Assembly (NCBI GenBank): GCA_964587105.1
Contig: CAZPKG010000006.1
Span: forward strand, 62,001 to 126,000
DNA: 64,000 bases
Direction of reading: 5' to 3'
Origin: JABWCQ01 sp964587105
Lineage (GTDB): Bacteria > Electryoneota > RPQS01
The position numbers were made by a program, and so were the translations under genes. Every line of letters starts with the position of its first letter. The stretch's first letter is position 1. The notes beneath the pieces are model-generated. The model searched no databases. It was given only the letters and a program-made list of their open reading frames with translations, and was not told where the DNA came from. This document shows positions 1 through 6,580 of this stretch, piece by piece.

Positions 1-719
1 AACGCGCTCAAATCCGTCATCGCCGGATCTGTTGCGGAAGTCGCTTCATTCAATTGCAGCGGAATATCCGTCGGGGTGGATTGATAAAGAACATAATCCA
101 CATCACCCACACCCGAAGTTCCCGGCGGAGTTGCGTACGCATATTCAACGCGCACGCTGTCCAATGCCGTTAAATCCCAACCGAGCGGCAGTGTCGCGAC
201 GCCACCCGTATTCGGCACGCCGGTGTAAACCATCGTGTAAACCGAATCTGTAACGCCGTAACCGGTGAGCGAGTTGACGCGCTTGAAAAACTTTCCGTTC
301 ACCCAAATGCGCTCACTGCTTTGAACAGTTTCGCCGTAGGTGCATTTCACCGAGCGTCCGCCGAAGTTTCCTTGCACCGGAGTCGCGCTATAGGCCAACG
401 CCTCAACATTCCAATTAGCCGGAGTGGCGAACACTTGCACGCGGCGGTGATCGTGATCAACCACAAACGCGCGTTGCGCCGACACCGAGCCGAACAGTTC
501 AACTGCGGTCGGTGAAGAAAATGGTGTCGAGTAGAGCGGCAGCGGGCTATTAACTTGATAATCAAGATAGCTGCTCGAATCCGCAGTCAAACCGTGGCGC
601 ACATGATAGTACGGCCCGTTCCACTCGATAAATGAGCGGTAAGATTCCGCGCCAAAAGCCGCCGGAATACTCATCAACGAGATGAGCAAAGATAGCAACA
701 GGATGTGCCAATTTCGCAT
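1..719 (-). CDS. Secreted protein, C-terminus cut by the window edge
   Basis: This is an open reading frame that runs off the left end of the window without a stop, so only about 239 N-terminal residues are visible. It starts at the ATG whose complement ends at 719, preceded by a good ribosome site (GGGAGA, about 7 bases upstream). The first 24 residues form a Sec signal peptide: Arg, then a Leu/Ile-rich core, then AAFGA. The mature part begins ESYRSFIEWNGPYYHVRHG. It contains a stretch like one blade of an NHL-type propeller (QRAFVVDHDHRRVQVF), but only one such blade is clear. The function is unknown. It is probably exported to the periplasm or surface, like its neighbours. Confidence 0.75.
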   Translation of the reverse strand, partial: MRNWHILLLSLLISLMSIPAAFGAESYRSFIEWNGPYYHVRHGLTADSSSYLDYQVNSPLPLYSTPFSSPTAVELFGSVSAQRAFVVDHDHRRVQVFATPANWNVEALAYSATPVQGNFGGRSVKCTYGETVQSSERIWVNGKFFKRVNSLTGYGVTDSVYTMVYTGVPNTGGVATLPLGWDLTALDSVRVEYAYATPPGTSGVGDVDYVLYQSTPTDIPLQLNEATSATDPAMTDLSA

Positions 720-787
720 GGTCATTCTCCCAAGGTCCCGGATTTTATTTACCGGATATGTGAAAGTAATTAAGTTCAATCGAAAAC

Positions 788-1885
788 CTACGGTATCACC
801 GTTAAAATTCCGGTGCGCAACGAACATGATCGCGTTTGTGCGAACATGTCCAATCCAAAAGTCGAATCCGCATCAAACGCAGCCCCCGCCGAGCCTGGTG
901 CAAGTCCTCTAAGCTGTAAGTAAGCCACAACGCCGTTTCCGTCCGCATCCGTCCCGACGCGGGTGTTGCCGTTGTATTCAATGACCCAAGTCATCGCGTT
1001 CGTCGCGCGATTATCGCCGTTCTGAATATTACGGAAGAAGTTGAATCCTTCGTTTTCATCAAAGAACGGCCCCGATGTAATTCCCACGATTTCCACATTG
1101 CCTTCCGCGAATGTAATCGAGTATTGCAGCGCCGCCAAATCACTCGCGGACTCAAGGTTCACGGGCACGATGGTCGTATCACCAAGCGTCAGTTGCATCG
1201 ATGGCATCCACAAAGTCAATCGCGCCGCCGTTGCAAATACACTGTCCGGCCCGATTCCGCGCAACCCGTCTTCATCCACCGCTTCGGGTCTCAGCGCGTA
1301 AATAGTTGAAGGCGTCAGGTTCTCCAGCACAACTTCATGATCCATCGTCGGAGTAGAAGTCGTTATGGAATCATTGACGATTCCCACTCCATAATAAAGA
1401 ATTGTCGAAGCATCCTCGTCCGTCTGCCACGTCACTTTCGCGGAGGATTCCGTAATCTCCTGAATCATAAACTGCGAAATAATCGGCTCAGGCGTGGCCT
1501 TGTCCGGCGTTTGAAATTCTCCTGAGCAATCCAGACGATTGCCTTCACCGTCAATCGCGGTCAATCGATAGATGTAATGTCTGTTGAATGTGTAACCTGT
1601 CAAGCCGACGCTGTGCGTGTCCGCCATCACATTGATGTTGATGAGTTGCGTGAACACCGTTTCACCGAAGCGAAACTCGCCTGTCGTAGGACGGTTAGCC
1701 GACCACTCGACGCGCATGCGTCCGTCAGCTTCGACCACACGGCAATAATCAATCGCAAACTCCGCCGGACCAATCGGCTCCGTCGGTCCCGAAGATCCTC
1801 CGCTACCGCACGCACCTGCTAACATTGCCGCGAAAATCAGGCTTACGATTTTCAAAAAATTGTGACGCAACGTCTGCTTTCCCAT
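788..1885 (-). CDS. Lipoprotein with Fn3-like and cohesin-like domains
   Basis: 365 residues. The N-terminus is a lipoprotein signal with lipobox LAGAC (Cys at about 26), followed by a Gly/Ser/Pro tether. Residues about 40-130 and 135-220 look like two fibronectin type III-like beta-sandwiches; the second has the typical SAKVTWQTDEDASTILYYG pattern. Residues about 225-365 resemble a cohesin-type domain (LTLGDTTIVPVNLESASDLAA... ending in DADGNGVVAYLQLRG). No dockerin is seen nearby, so the cohesin-like fold may only be structural. The start codon sits directly after an AT-rich repeat (1881-1909) that supplies an AGGAA ribosome site. The location is probably the outer membrane or cell surface. 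The exact function is unknown. Confidence 0.75.
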   Translation of the reverse strand: MGKQTLRHNFLKIVSLIFAAMLAGACGSGGSSGPTEPIGPAEFAIDYCRVVEADGRMRVEWSANRPTTGEFRFGETVFTQLININVMADTHSVGLTGYTFNRHYIYRLTAIDGEGNRLDCSGEFQTPDKATPEPIISQFMIQEITESSAKVTWQTDEDASTILYYGVGIVNDSITTSTPTMDHEVVLENLTPSTIYALRPEAVDEDGLRGIGPDSVFATAARLTLWMPSMQLTLGDTTIVPVNLESASDLAALQYSITFAEGNVEIVGITSGPFFDENEGFNFFRNIQNGDNRATNAMTWVIEYNGNTRVGTDADGNGVVAYLQLRGLAPGSAGAAFDADSTFGLDMFAQTRSCSLRTGILTVIP

Positions 1886-1901
1886 TTCCTATTTCTAATT
1901 T

Positions 1902-2282
1902 CTAATTTACGCTGGTAAACATGATTTCTGCGCTATCGCGTATTCCATCTGCATATGCTACCAACCAACCCAACCCGGCTATAGTATCTGAAGTAAGCGT
2001 ATCCAGCGCCACTCCGCCGAGCGTGTAAATCGTCCCGGCATTCAGCGTGCCCATCGGATTTAATAGAATGATTCGTGTCGAATCCGCCACCGGCTCTCCG
2101 TTCACGCGGTATTCGACAAAGATCGTTGTGTGTGAAACGCCGTCCGCCGGAATTGCGTTAGGTCGCGCTTCAACCGTCAGCGTGTGCGTATCTTCCGAAC
2201 TCGGCGTGACCGGATTCGGATCATCTTGCGCTGTGCACGACACAAACCACGCCGCTAACGCACATAACAATGTTATTCTCAT
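1902..2282 (-). CDS. Small lipoprotein with Ig-like (Big-1 type) domain
   Basis: 126 residues. It has a short signal peptide with a lipobox-like AWFVSC (Cys at 16), then a Pro/Ser/Thr-rich spacer. After that comes one beta-sandwich domain with the pattern of invasin/intimin Big-1 domains (VEARPNAIPADGVSHTTIFVEYR). Its start overlaps the stop of the upstream barrel gene (ATGA, 2279-2282), so the two are translationally coupled and probably work together at the cell envelope. No catalytic motif is present. Confidence 0.7.
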   Translation of the reverse strand: MRITLLCALAAWFVSCTAQDDPNPVTPSSEDTHTLTVEARPNAIPADGVSHTTIFVEYRVNGEPVADSTRIILLNPMGTLNAGTIYTLGGVALDTLTSDTIAGLGWLVAYADGIRDSAEIMFTSVN

Positions 2283-3652
2283 TCTCCATCCTCACGCGGC
2301 GGAAGGGACAGCGCCACCTCTTTGCCCGCATTGCGATAGGCCCGCATCGTAATCTCGCGCGCCTGCGACACGCTGACCTTTTCATCTTCAATTGAAGAGA
2401 GCAGCGGGCTGCGCAAACCGTCGTTCATAATCGCAGTTGCCAGCACGATGCGTTCGGGATAGGCGGTCTGTTCAAACAGATCGATCAACTGCACGCGCAA
2501 TTTACATGCGGCTTCAATGTGCGGTTGTGAAATAATCAAAGGAATCGACAAACCGTTGCCGCGTGCGACTGTTTCGTTTTCCACATGCGTGACCAACAGC
2601 CAGCGCGTGTTTGGATACGCCGCGCCGATTGCGGCCATCGTGTTCCAAAAACTTGTGCGGTTCATTTCATCGAACGGCAAACCGGGCCGATCAAGCGACG
2701 GCAGCGGCTGCACAATATCAAACGACGTCTTCATTGACTCGCGCAGTTGAAACCACAGCTCGTCGTTATTCGCCATCGGAGCCTCAGACAGCGGCGGCGC
2801 GATGAGAATTGCGCCCTCACGCATCGGCGCCATCGGTTTCATACCTTGCGGCGGAAACACCGAGCGCGGCAAACGCCGCTCAAAACTCAGCGCAACTTGT
2901 CCGCCCATCAACGGATCGCTTTCAAGCTCCGCATAAACTCCCGGATGTAAACCAAATCCCCACGGCAATTGAATATCGAGTCCGCCGCGCATCACTTCCG
3001 TGTCAGGAAGATTTCCCACACGTGTGATCGATTGACCGTAAGCGATGTTGGCTCCGATTTTTTTCCCGAACGGAGTCAGCAAAAGTTGTGTGCCCCAGCG
3101 AAACGCCTGCTCGCTGTTATTGGAAGTTCCGAAGTAACCAAAGAACGCGTTGATTTCCGCCGCGCGTGAAGGCGACCACACACTCGCGAGTGAAAGCTGT
3201 CCCGCCGTTTGTTCGAGCGAATAGGCCGGCAAACTCACAACCGCATTCGCAGTCGAGTCGTAGTACGATTGCTCGTCGCGGAATCCTGTCGGCAAGCTGA
3301 GCTGTCCGTTCACTCCGAACGCGAGCCTCTCCTTATAAGAGAGCGGCCACACTGAAAGCCCCAACCGCGCGTCTTCGGCGCCGTTTTGGAAAGCTCCCCG
3401 CCCGGCAATATCGCGGTTTCCGGTTGCTGCCGAGAGGGCCAAACCGTTGGCTAACCCGATCTCAAAGCCGACTCCCATCCGGTTGTCTTCCCAGACATCA
3501 TTGGAGAGCTGAGCACCAAAACCGACCAGCCGGAGGTGGCCGACAGGGACAGGTTTGCCCCCCGCGAGGGGGTCTGAAATGGCTCCGGACGGCCAGGATT
3601 GCGCCTGCGCCAGCCCGGCCAAAACAAGGATAATTAAAGTTTTAGTTCTCAT
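2279..3652 (-). CDS. Outer-membrane beta-barrel protein with C-terminal extra domain
   Basis: 457 residues from the ATG at 3652. A longer frame exists upstream to 3835, but that part translates a palindromic repeat and lacks a signal, so I reject it. Residues 1-17 are a signal peptide (MRTKTLIILVLAGLAQAQ). Residues about 18-270 have the alternating pattern and aromatic-ended strands of a barrel similar to phenol-degradation meta-pathway (MetA) or transporter-type outer-membrane proteins. The last 160 residues form a soluble, mixed alpha/beta-looking part of unknown fold (WFQLRESMKTSF... RIVLATAIMNDG). It is coupled by ATGA to the downstream lipoprotein. The function is not known. Confidence 0.7.
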   Translation of the reverse strand: MRTKTLIILVLAGLAQAQSWPSGAISDPLAGGKPVPVGHLRLVGFGAQLSNDVWEDNRMGVGFEIGLANGLALSAATGNRDIAGRGAFQNGAEDARLGLSVWPLSYKERLAFGVNGQLSLPTGFRDEQSYYDSTANAVVSLPAYSLEQTAGQLSLASVWSPSRAAEINAFFGYFGTSNNSEQAFRWGTQLLLTPFGKKIGANIAYGQSITRVGNLPDTEVMRGGLDIQLPWGFGLHPGVYAELESDPLMGGQVALSFERRLPRSVFPPQGMKPMAPMREGAILIAPPLSEAPMANNDELWFQLRESMKTSFDIVQPLPSLDRPGLPFDEMNRTSFWNTMAAIGAAYPNTRWLLVTHVENETVARGNGLSIPLIISQPHIEAACKLRVQLIDLFEQTAYPERIVLATAIMNDGLRSPLLSSIEDEKVSVSQAREITMRAYRNAGKEVALSLPPREDGE

Positions 3653-3764
3653 ATGACTCGGTATAACAGATGCCACAGCACCTTGTGGCCACACTTCAAC
3701 AAAGCAACCCATGTGCCACCGCTTGTTAAGCGGGTTTTGCGCTGCCGCGGCCGCATGGATTCCG

Positions 3765-3800
3765 ATTCCCCCTCCGCTGGCGGGGGGGTTAGGGGGGGTC
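3765..3800 (+). repeat. C/G-rich palindromic repeat, copy A
   Basis: Pattern: ATTCCCCCTCC, a short variable loop, then CGGGGGGGTTAGGGGGGGTC. Related copies lie at 3856-3898, 6231-6267, 19030-19070 (inverted), 22519-22550 and 58929-58964. All can be read as a Pro/Gly-rich peptide (TPPxPPxxGGG). Confidence 0.85.
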
Positions 3801-3855
3801 TGCTCTGCAGCGGCTTCCGTCCTTCGCGGCGGCACCCGCTGCGGGTGCCCCTCCG

Positions 3856-3898
3856 ATTCCCCCTCGCTTTAGCGGGGGGGGGTAGGGGGGGTGAGTCC
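3856..3898 (+). repeat. C/G-rich palindromic repeat, copy B
   Basis: Same family as 3765-3800: ATTCCCCCTCG, loop CTTTAG, then a G-run, TA, a G-run and TGAGTCC. It is intergenic here. Confidence 0.8.
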
Positions 3899-4012
3899 GG
3901 ACGCTCGCATCGTAGCGGCACGTCTCCACCTGCCTACATGTAGGGGTGGATGGCAACATGTCCTTGTAAGGATCCACCCGCCCCGAACAACACCAACAAT
4001 GTTCAATGCATT

Positions 4013-4040
4013 GTCATCCTGAACGAAGTGAAGGATCTCG
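4013..4040 (+). repeat. CATCCTGAACGAAGTGAAGG repeat
   Basis: Dispersed repeat of about 28 bases. Further copies or variants in this window are at 4151-4170 (decayed), 33097-33126, 55133-55172, 55901-55929, 55974-56002, 56012-56047 and 61087-61120. All are intergenic. Confidence 0.85.
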
Positions 4041-4074
4041 TCAGGCACCCACGCCATCTCGTGCATCACCGCAC

Positions 4075-4104
4075 AAAAAAAAGCGGCCCTCAAATGAGAG
4101 CCGC
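4075..4104 (-). terminator. Rho-independent terminator (second of tandem pair)
   Basis: On the minus strand the stem GCGGCTCTC / GAGGGCCGC (one mismatch, loop ATTT; 4083-4104) is followed by eight T. It lies downstream of the restriction-like gene and behind the terminator at 4206-4237. Both have the same flank (T-run then GTGCG). Confidence 0.75.
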
Positions 4105-4205
4105 AATTCAAAATACTAAGTCGAGCCTCCGGCTCGACCTGTCTTCTTTCTGTCATCCTCGGTAAGGATCTATTCAAGCAAACCGAGAATGGTGAGGGAA
4201 CGCAC

Positions 4206-4237
4206 AAAAAAGGAAGCGGCCCATGCGGGAGCCGCTT
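4206..4237 (-). terminator. Rho-independent terminator of the R-M-like operon
   Basis: On the minus strand AAGCGGC / GCCGCTT (4214-4237) is followed by CC and six T. It lies 25 bases after the stop of the gene at 4262-5002. Confidence 0.85.
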
Positions 4238-4261
4238 GAAAAGATTCAAATGAGTGAAATA

Positions 4262-5002
4262 CTATCCGCGTCCAAGTTTCATGAACTCGCGGAACTCATC
4301 TCTTTTTGAATGCAATGTACCTGTGTCATCATAAGAGCGAAAATGAACGCGATTTCGTATGGACTCGTAAGCAGAAATATCAAGTTTGCGATGAAAAGAT
4401 TGTTCTTTATCCGCAGGAGCGACAATAAAGAAATCTGCATAGAAATCTTGCAAGTCGGTAAATTTGCCCAATGAATTTTGAAAGTCAGTTGAGTTTTCTA
4501 CTTCGATAAACGCGGCAGGCATGTTTCTACGATTGAACCAAATAACATCAATGGTGCTGGCACGTTGCACAGTTTCATCATACGAGAACGGCAACAACTT
4601 TTCCACATCAGTTAATTTACCAAGCGGCGTATTTAGAAACATTCGATTACGGTCTTGCGCAGGCACATAGGTTCTAAAATTGCGAGCTTGACCAATCTCC
4701 AACCACATACCCTGATATAACGAGTGGTCTGAAGTCTTTTGAACTTCAGGGTCTTTCGCTTTTCCATAAAGCTCGGGCGGAATCTTGGATTTTTCTGATA
4801 GTAGCCCCCAAACACCGGGTCTCAAACGAAATGTTACTTTCTTCTTCTCCCAGTCTTGGACAATTCGTCGAATTGTTTCGCGAGGAGTCTTGGTCGCAAA
4901 CTCAAATTCTTTATCGGCAAGTACTGCTTTATATAGGTCCGCGAAACTCGCAAACCCTCCCAACTCTTTGAGTACTTTGAATACGATTTCGTGTTGTTTC
5001 AT
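4262..5002 (-). CDS. Putative restriction endonuclease: HARE-HTH plus PD-(D/E)XK-like domain
   Basis: 246 residues. Residues about 1-70 match the HARE-HTH/winged-helix pattern found at the N-terminus of some restriction enzymes (VLKELGGFASFADLYKAVL ... TPRETIRRIVQ ... RPGVWGLLSE). Residues about 92-235 look like an endonuclease fold: TYVPAQDR, then IDVIWF (Asp152), then AAFIEVENSTDF (Glu167, Glu169) as candidate catalytic acids. No canonical Lys is obvious, which leaves activity uncertain. It follows the methyltransferase by 33 bases on the same strand and ends at a strong terminator. I infer that the pair is a type II-like restriction-modification unit; the enzyme's specificity is not visible. 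Confidence 0.65.
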   Translation of the reverse strand: MKQHEIVFKVLKELGGFASFADLYKAVLADKEFEFATKTPRETIRRIVQDWEKKKVTFRLRPGVWGLLSEKSKIPPELYGKAKDPEVQKTSDHSLYQGMWLEIGQARNFRTYVPAQDRNRMFLNTPLGKLTDVEKLLPFSYDETVQRASTIDVIWFNRRNMPAAFIEVENSTDFQNSLGKFTDLQDFYADFFIVAPADKEQSFHRKLDISAYESIRNRVHFRSYDDTGTLHSKRDEFREFMKLGRG

Positions 5003-5035
5003 TTTCGTTTCTCCGCTGAATTGCTTACTCCGAAG

Positions 5036-5998
5036 TTACCCAGAAGGCCCGTAAAAGTCAAGCTGAACGCCTCGTCGTCTGCTTAATTCCCTCCCCACTC
5101 TCTTCACCGACAAATCCAAATACTTCTTCTCCATATCAATCCCGACATAATTTCGTCCGCACGCAATCGCCGCCAGTCCCGTCGTCGCGCTGCCCGAAAA
5201 CGGATCGAGAATCAACGCGCCCGGATTGGTCGAAGAGAGTACAATCCGCTTCAGAAGTTCAAGCGGCTTTTGTGTCGGATGTTTGCCGAACGTTTTTTCT
5301 TCACGCGGCGGCGTTCCGATAGCCCAAATCGAGCGCATCTGTTTGCCCGGCTTCTTCAAGAAATCCTTGCCCCAATTTCCTTCTCGCATCGCCGCGTAAT
5401 TGAAAACGTGCTTGGCCTTCTCCGACTTGCGCGCCCACAGCAGCGTCTCATGACTGGCCGTAAAAAACCGGCACGAAAGATTCGGCGACGCGTTCGGTTT
5501 GAACCACGCGATATCGTTCAGAATTTTGAAGCCTTGCAGTTGCAGCGCGTACCCGCACGCGTAAATCGAATGATACGTTCCGCTAATCCAAATCGTGCCT
5601 TCCGGTTTCAGCACGCGCTGACAGGCCGCAATCCACTCCATATGAAACCGGAAATCCGATTCAAGCCCCTGACTCTTGTCCCACTTTCCTTTGTTCACGC
5701 TCGCGCGTTTTCCCGCATGAACCGTAAACCCGCCGTTCGAGAGCATGTACGGCGGATCGGCGAACACCATGTCGAAATGATTCTCAGGAAACTGCGCCAA
5801 CAACTCACGGCTGTCACCTTGCAGCAAACAAAATCCGTTTTCGTTGAAGTACGGCTGTATGTGCTGGGGCAATTCGACACGAGCGGACGGCATGGCGAAA
5901 GCATGAGGCTTATGTCCGTTTTTGGACAAAGTCTTAGGCTTGCCTTCTTTGCGCTCCTTCTTCCGAAGAATCGAATCTGTGAAGCCCGCGCGGCCCAA
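5036..5998 (-). CDS. Beta-class DNA methyltransferase (DpnA/MboI-B-like)
   Basis: 320 residues. It transfers a methyl group from SAM to adenine N6 (or cytosine N4) in DNA. The motif order is that of the beta class: catalytic DPPY at 81-84 (FADPPYMLSNGGFTV), then the SAM-binding DPFSGSATTG at 265-274, preceded by GKHPTQKP. The stretch around DPPY and the block TIWISGTYHSIYACGYALQ resemble the GATC-specific DpnA/M.MboI-B group as I remember it; this similarity is from memory and not an alignment. The start taken is TTG at 5998 with a GGGGA site. ATG at residue 36 (5893) is an alternative, since the first 35 residues are basic and not conserved-looking. Four GATC sites lie in its promoter (6031-6067). 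Confidence 0.85.
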   Translation of the reverse strand: MGRAGFTDSILRKKERKEGKPKTLSKNGHKPHAFAMPSARVELPQHIQPYFNENGFCLLQGDSRELLAQFPENHFDMVFADPPYMLSNGGFTVHAGKRASVNKGKWDKSQGLESDFRFHMEWIAACQRVLKPEGTIWISGTYHSIYACGYALQLQGFKILNDIAWFKPNASPNLSCRFFTASHETLLWARKSEKAKHVFNYAAMREGNWGKDFLKKPGKQMRSIWAIGTPPREEKTFGKHPTQKPLELLKRIVLSSTNPGALILDPFSGSATTGLAAIACGRNYVGIDMEKKYLDLSVKRVGRELSRRRGVQLDFYGPSG

Positions 5999-6030
5999 TT
6001 ATCCCCGATTAAATCTAACTTATTGATTTT

Positions 6031-6067
6031 GATCATATTGATCGTAGCGATAATTGATCAAATGATC
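6031..6067 (-). promoter_or_regulatory. Promoter of the R-M pair with four GATC sites
   Basis: On the minus strand, TTGATC (-35, 6056-6061), an 18-base spacer and TATGAT (-10, 6032-6037) sit about 34 bases ahead of the methyltransferase start. GATC occurs at 6031-6034 (overlapping the -10), 6040-6043 (in the spacer), 6056-6059 (in the -35) and 6064-6067 (just upstream). By chance one site per 256 bases is expected. Confidence 0.6.
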
Positions 6068-6157
6068 AACTCGCTTCCGCTTTTCCTTTTTATATTTCGC
6101 GGCGGCACCCGCTACGGGTGCCCCTCTGTTTCCCCCTGCTCGCGGGGGGTTTTGCAT

Positions 6158-6204
6158 TCGCCGAGCGGGGATTTAGCGAAGCGGTTCCCCGCCGGAATCT
6201 GAAA
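6158..6204 (+). repeat. GCCGAGCGGGGATTTAGCG palindromic repeat
   Basis: GCCGAGCGGGG, ATTTAGCG, AGCGG, TCCCCGCCGGAATCTGAAA. A near-identical copy is at 29761-29807. Diverged copies in inverse orientation start at CAGATTCCGGC at 56094-56135 and 61034-61084. Confidence 0.75.
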
Positions 6205-6230
6205 ATCTCGTTTTCGCGGGTGCCACGCTG

Positions 6231-6267
6231 TTTCCCCCCTGCTCGCGGGGGGGCAGGGGGGGGTCAG
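6231..6267 (+). repeat. C/G-rich palindromic repeat, copy C
   Basis: TTTCCCCCCTGCTCGCGG then a G-run, CA and a G-run, TCAGCC. It belongs to the same family as 3765-3800. Confidence 0.8.
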
Positions 6268-6270
6268 CCT

Positions 6271-6307
6271 TCCCATTTCCTATTTCCTATTTCTAATTTC
6301 TAATTTT
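6271..6307 (-). repeat. AT-rich AGAAATTAGAAATAGGAAAT repeat
   Basis: The minus-strand pattern is AAATTAGAAATTAGAAATAG then GAAATAGGAAATGG. Related copies abut the start codons at 1885 and 9486 and lie in inverse sense upstream of lpd at 57563-57584. Confidence 0.7.
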
Positions 6308-6433
6308 CCCCCCACGCCTCCTCTCCACCTCGTAAGTCCCAAATCCGCATTTCCCAACCCCTTGTTTTTCCTAACCCGAAAACTCCGCAACCCCAACCCT
6401 CATTTGAATTTAGAATATTTGTTCAAAAAACTC

Positions 6434-6462
6434 TTGACAAACGCCCTTTTATGTATTATATT
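6434..6462 (+). promoter_or_regulatory. Near-consensus sigma70 promoter without an obvious gene
   Basis: TTGACA (6434-6439), a 17-base spacer and TATATT (6457-6462). It is on the plus strand and points into the 3' end of the convergent peptidase gene. No plus-strand gene follows, so it may make an antisense or small RNA, or be a relic. Confidence 0.5.
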
Positions 6463-6522
6463 ATGAGCATATTGAGTTTACATTTAAGTCGTTGTTTTAT
6501 GTAACACGCAAATAACCCAAAT

Positions 6523-6555
6523 AAAAACAGGGCGACCCCTCGCGGAGCCGCCCTG
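6523..6555 (-). terminator. Rho-independent terminator of the C11 peptidase gene
   Basis: On the minus strand CAGGGCG (6549-6555) pairs with CGCCCTG (6528-6534) across a 14-base loop, followed by TTTTTAT. It lies 25 bases after the stop at 6581. Confidence 0.85.
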
Positions 6556-6580
6556 TCACTCACCTATATATGAGGAGAGA

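Larger units (their letters stand above)
3653..4261. other. Repeat-filled intergenic region
   Basis: A 609-base stretch without a credible gene. It holds two copies of the C-rich/G-rich palindromic repeat (3765-3800, 3856-3898), a GCACCCGCTGCGGGTGC palindrome (about 3828-3852), and a diverged copy of the GGATGGCA palindrome family (3941-3985). It also holds two CATCCTGAACG-type copies (4013-4040, 4151-4170), a TCGAGCCTCCGGCTCGA palindrome (4121-4140) and two tandem minus-strand terminators. Confidence 0.8.
5999..6580. other. Intergenic region with repeats and an unassigned promoter
   Basis: No credible gene. From left to right it holds the R-M promoter (6031-6067) and a GCACCCGCTACGGGTGC palindrome (about 6102-6124). 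Next come a half copy and a full copy (6231-6267) of the C/G-rich repeat, separated by a GCCGAGCGGGGATTTAGCG repeat (6158-6204). Then follow the AT-rich TTTCCTATTTCTAATTT repeat (6271-6307), a consensus plus-strand promoter (6434-6462) and the terminator of the peptidase gene (6523-6555). Confidence 0.75.

Noticed and set aside
3653..3835. N-terminal extension of the outer-membrane barrel gene to 3835
   Set aside because: The extension translates a palindromic repeat and would bury the signal peptide that starts at 3652.
5270..6202. 310-codon plus-strand frame opposite the methyltransferase
   Set aside because: It is the antisense of a gene with clear methyltransferase motifs and has an Arg-rich composition typical of shadow frames.
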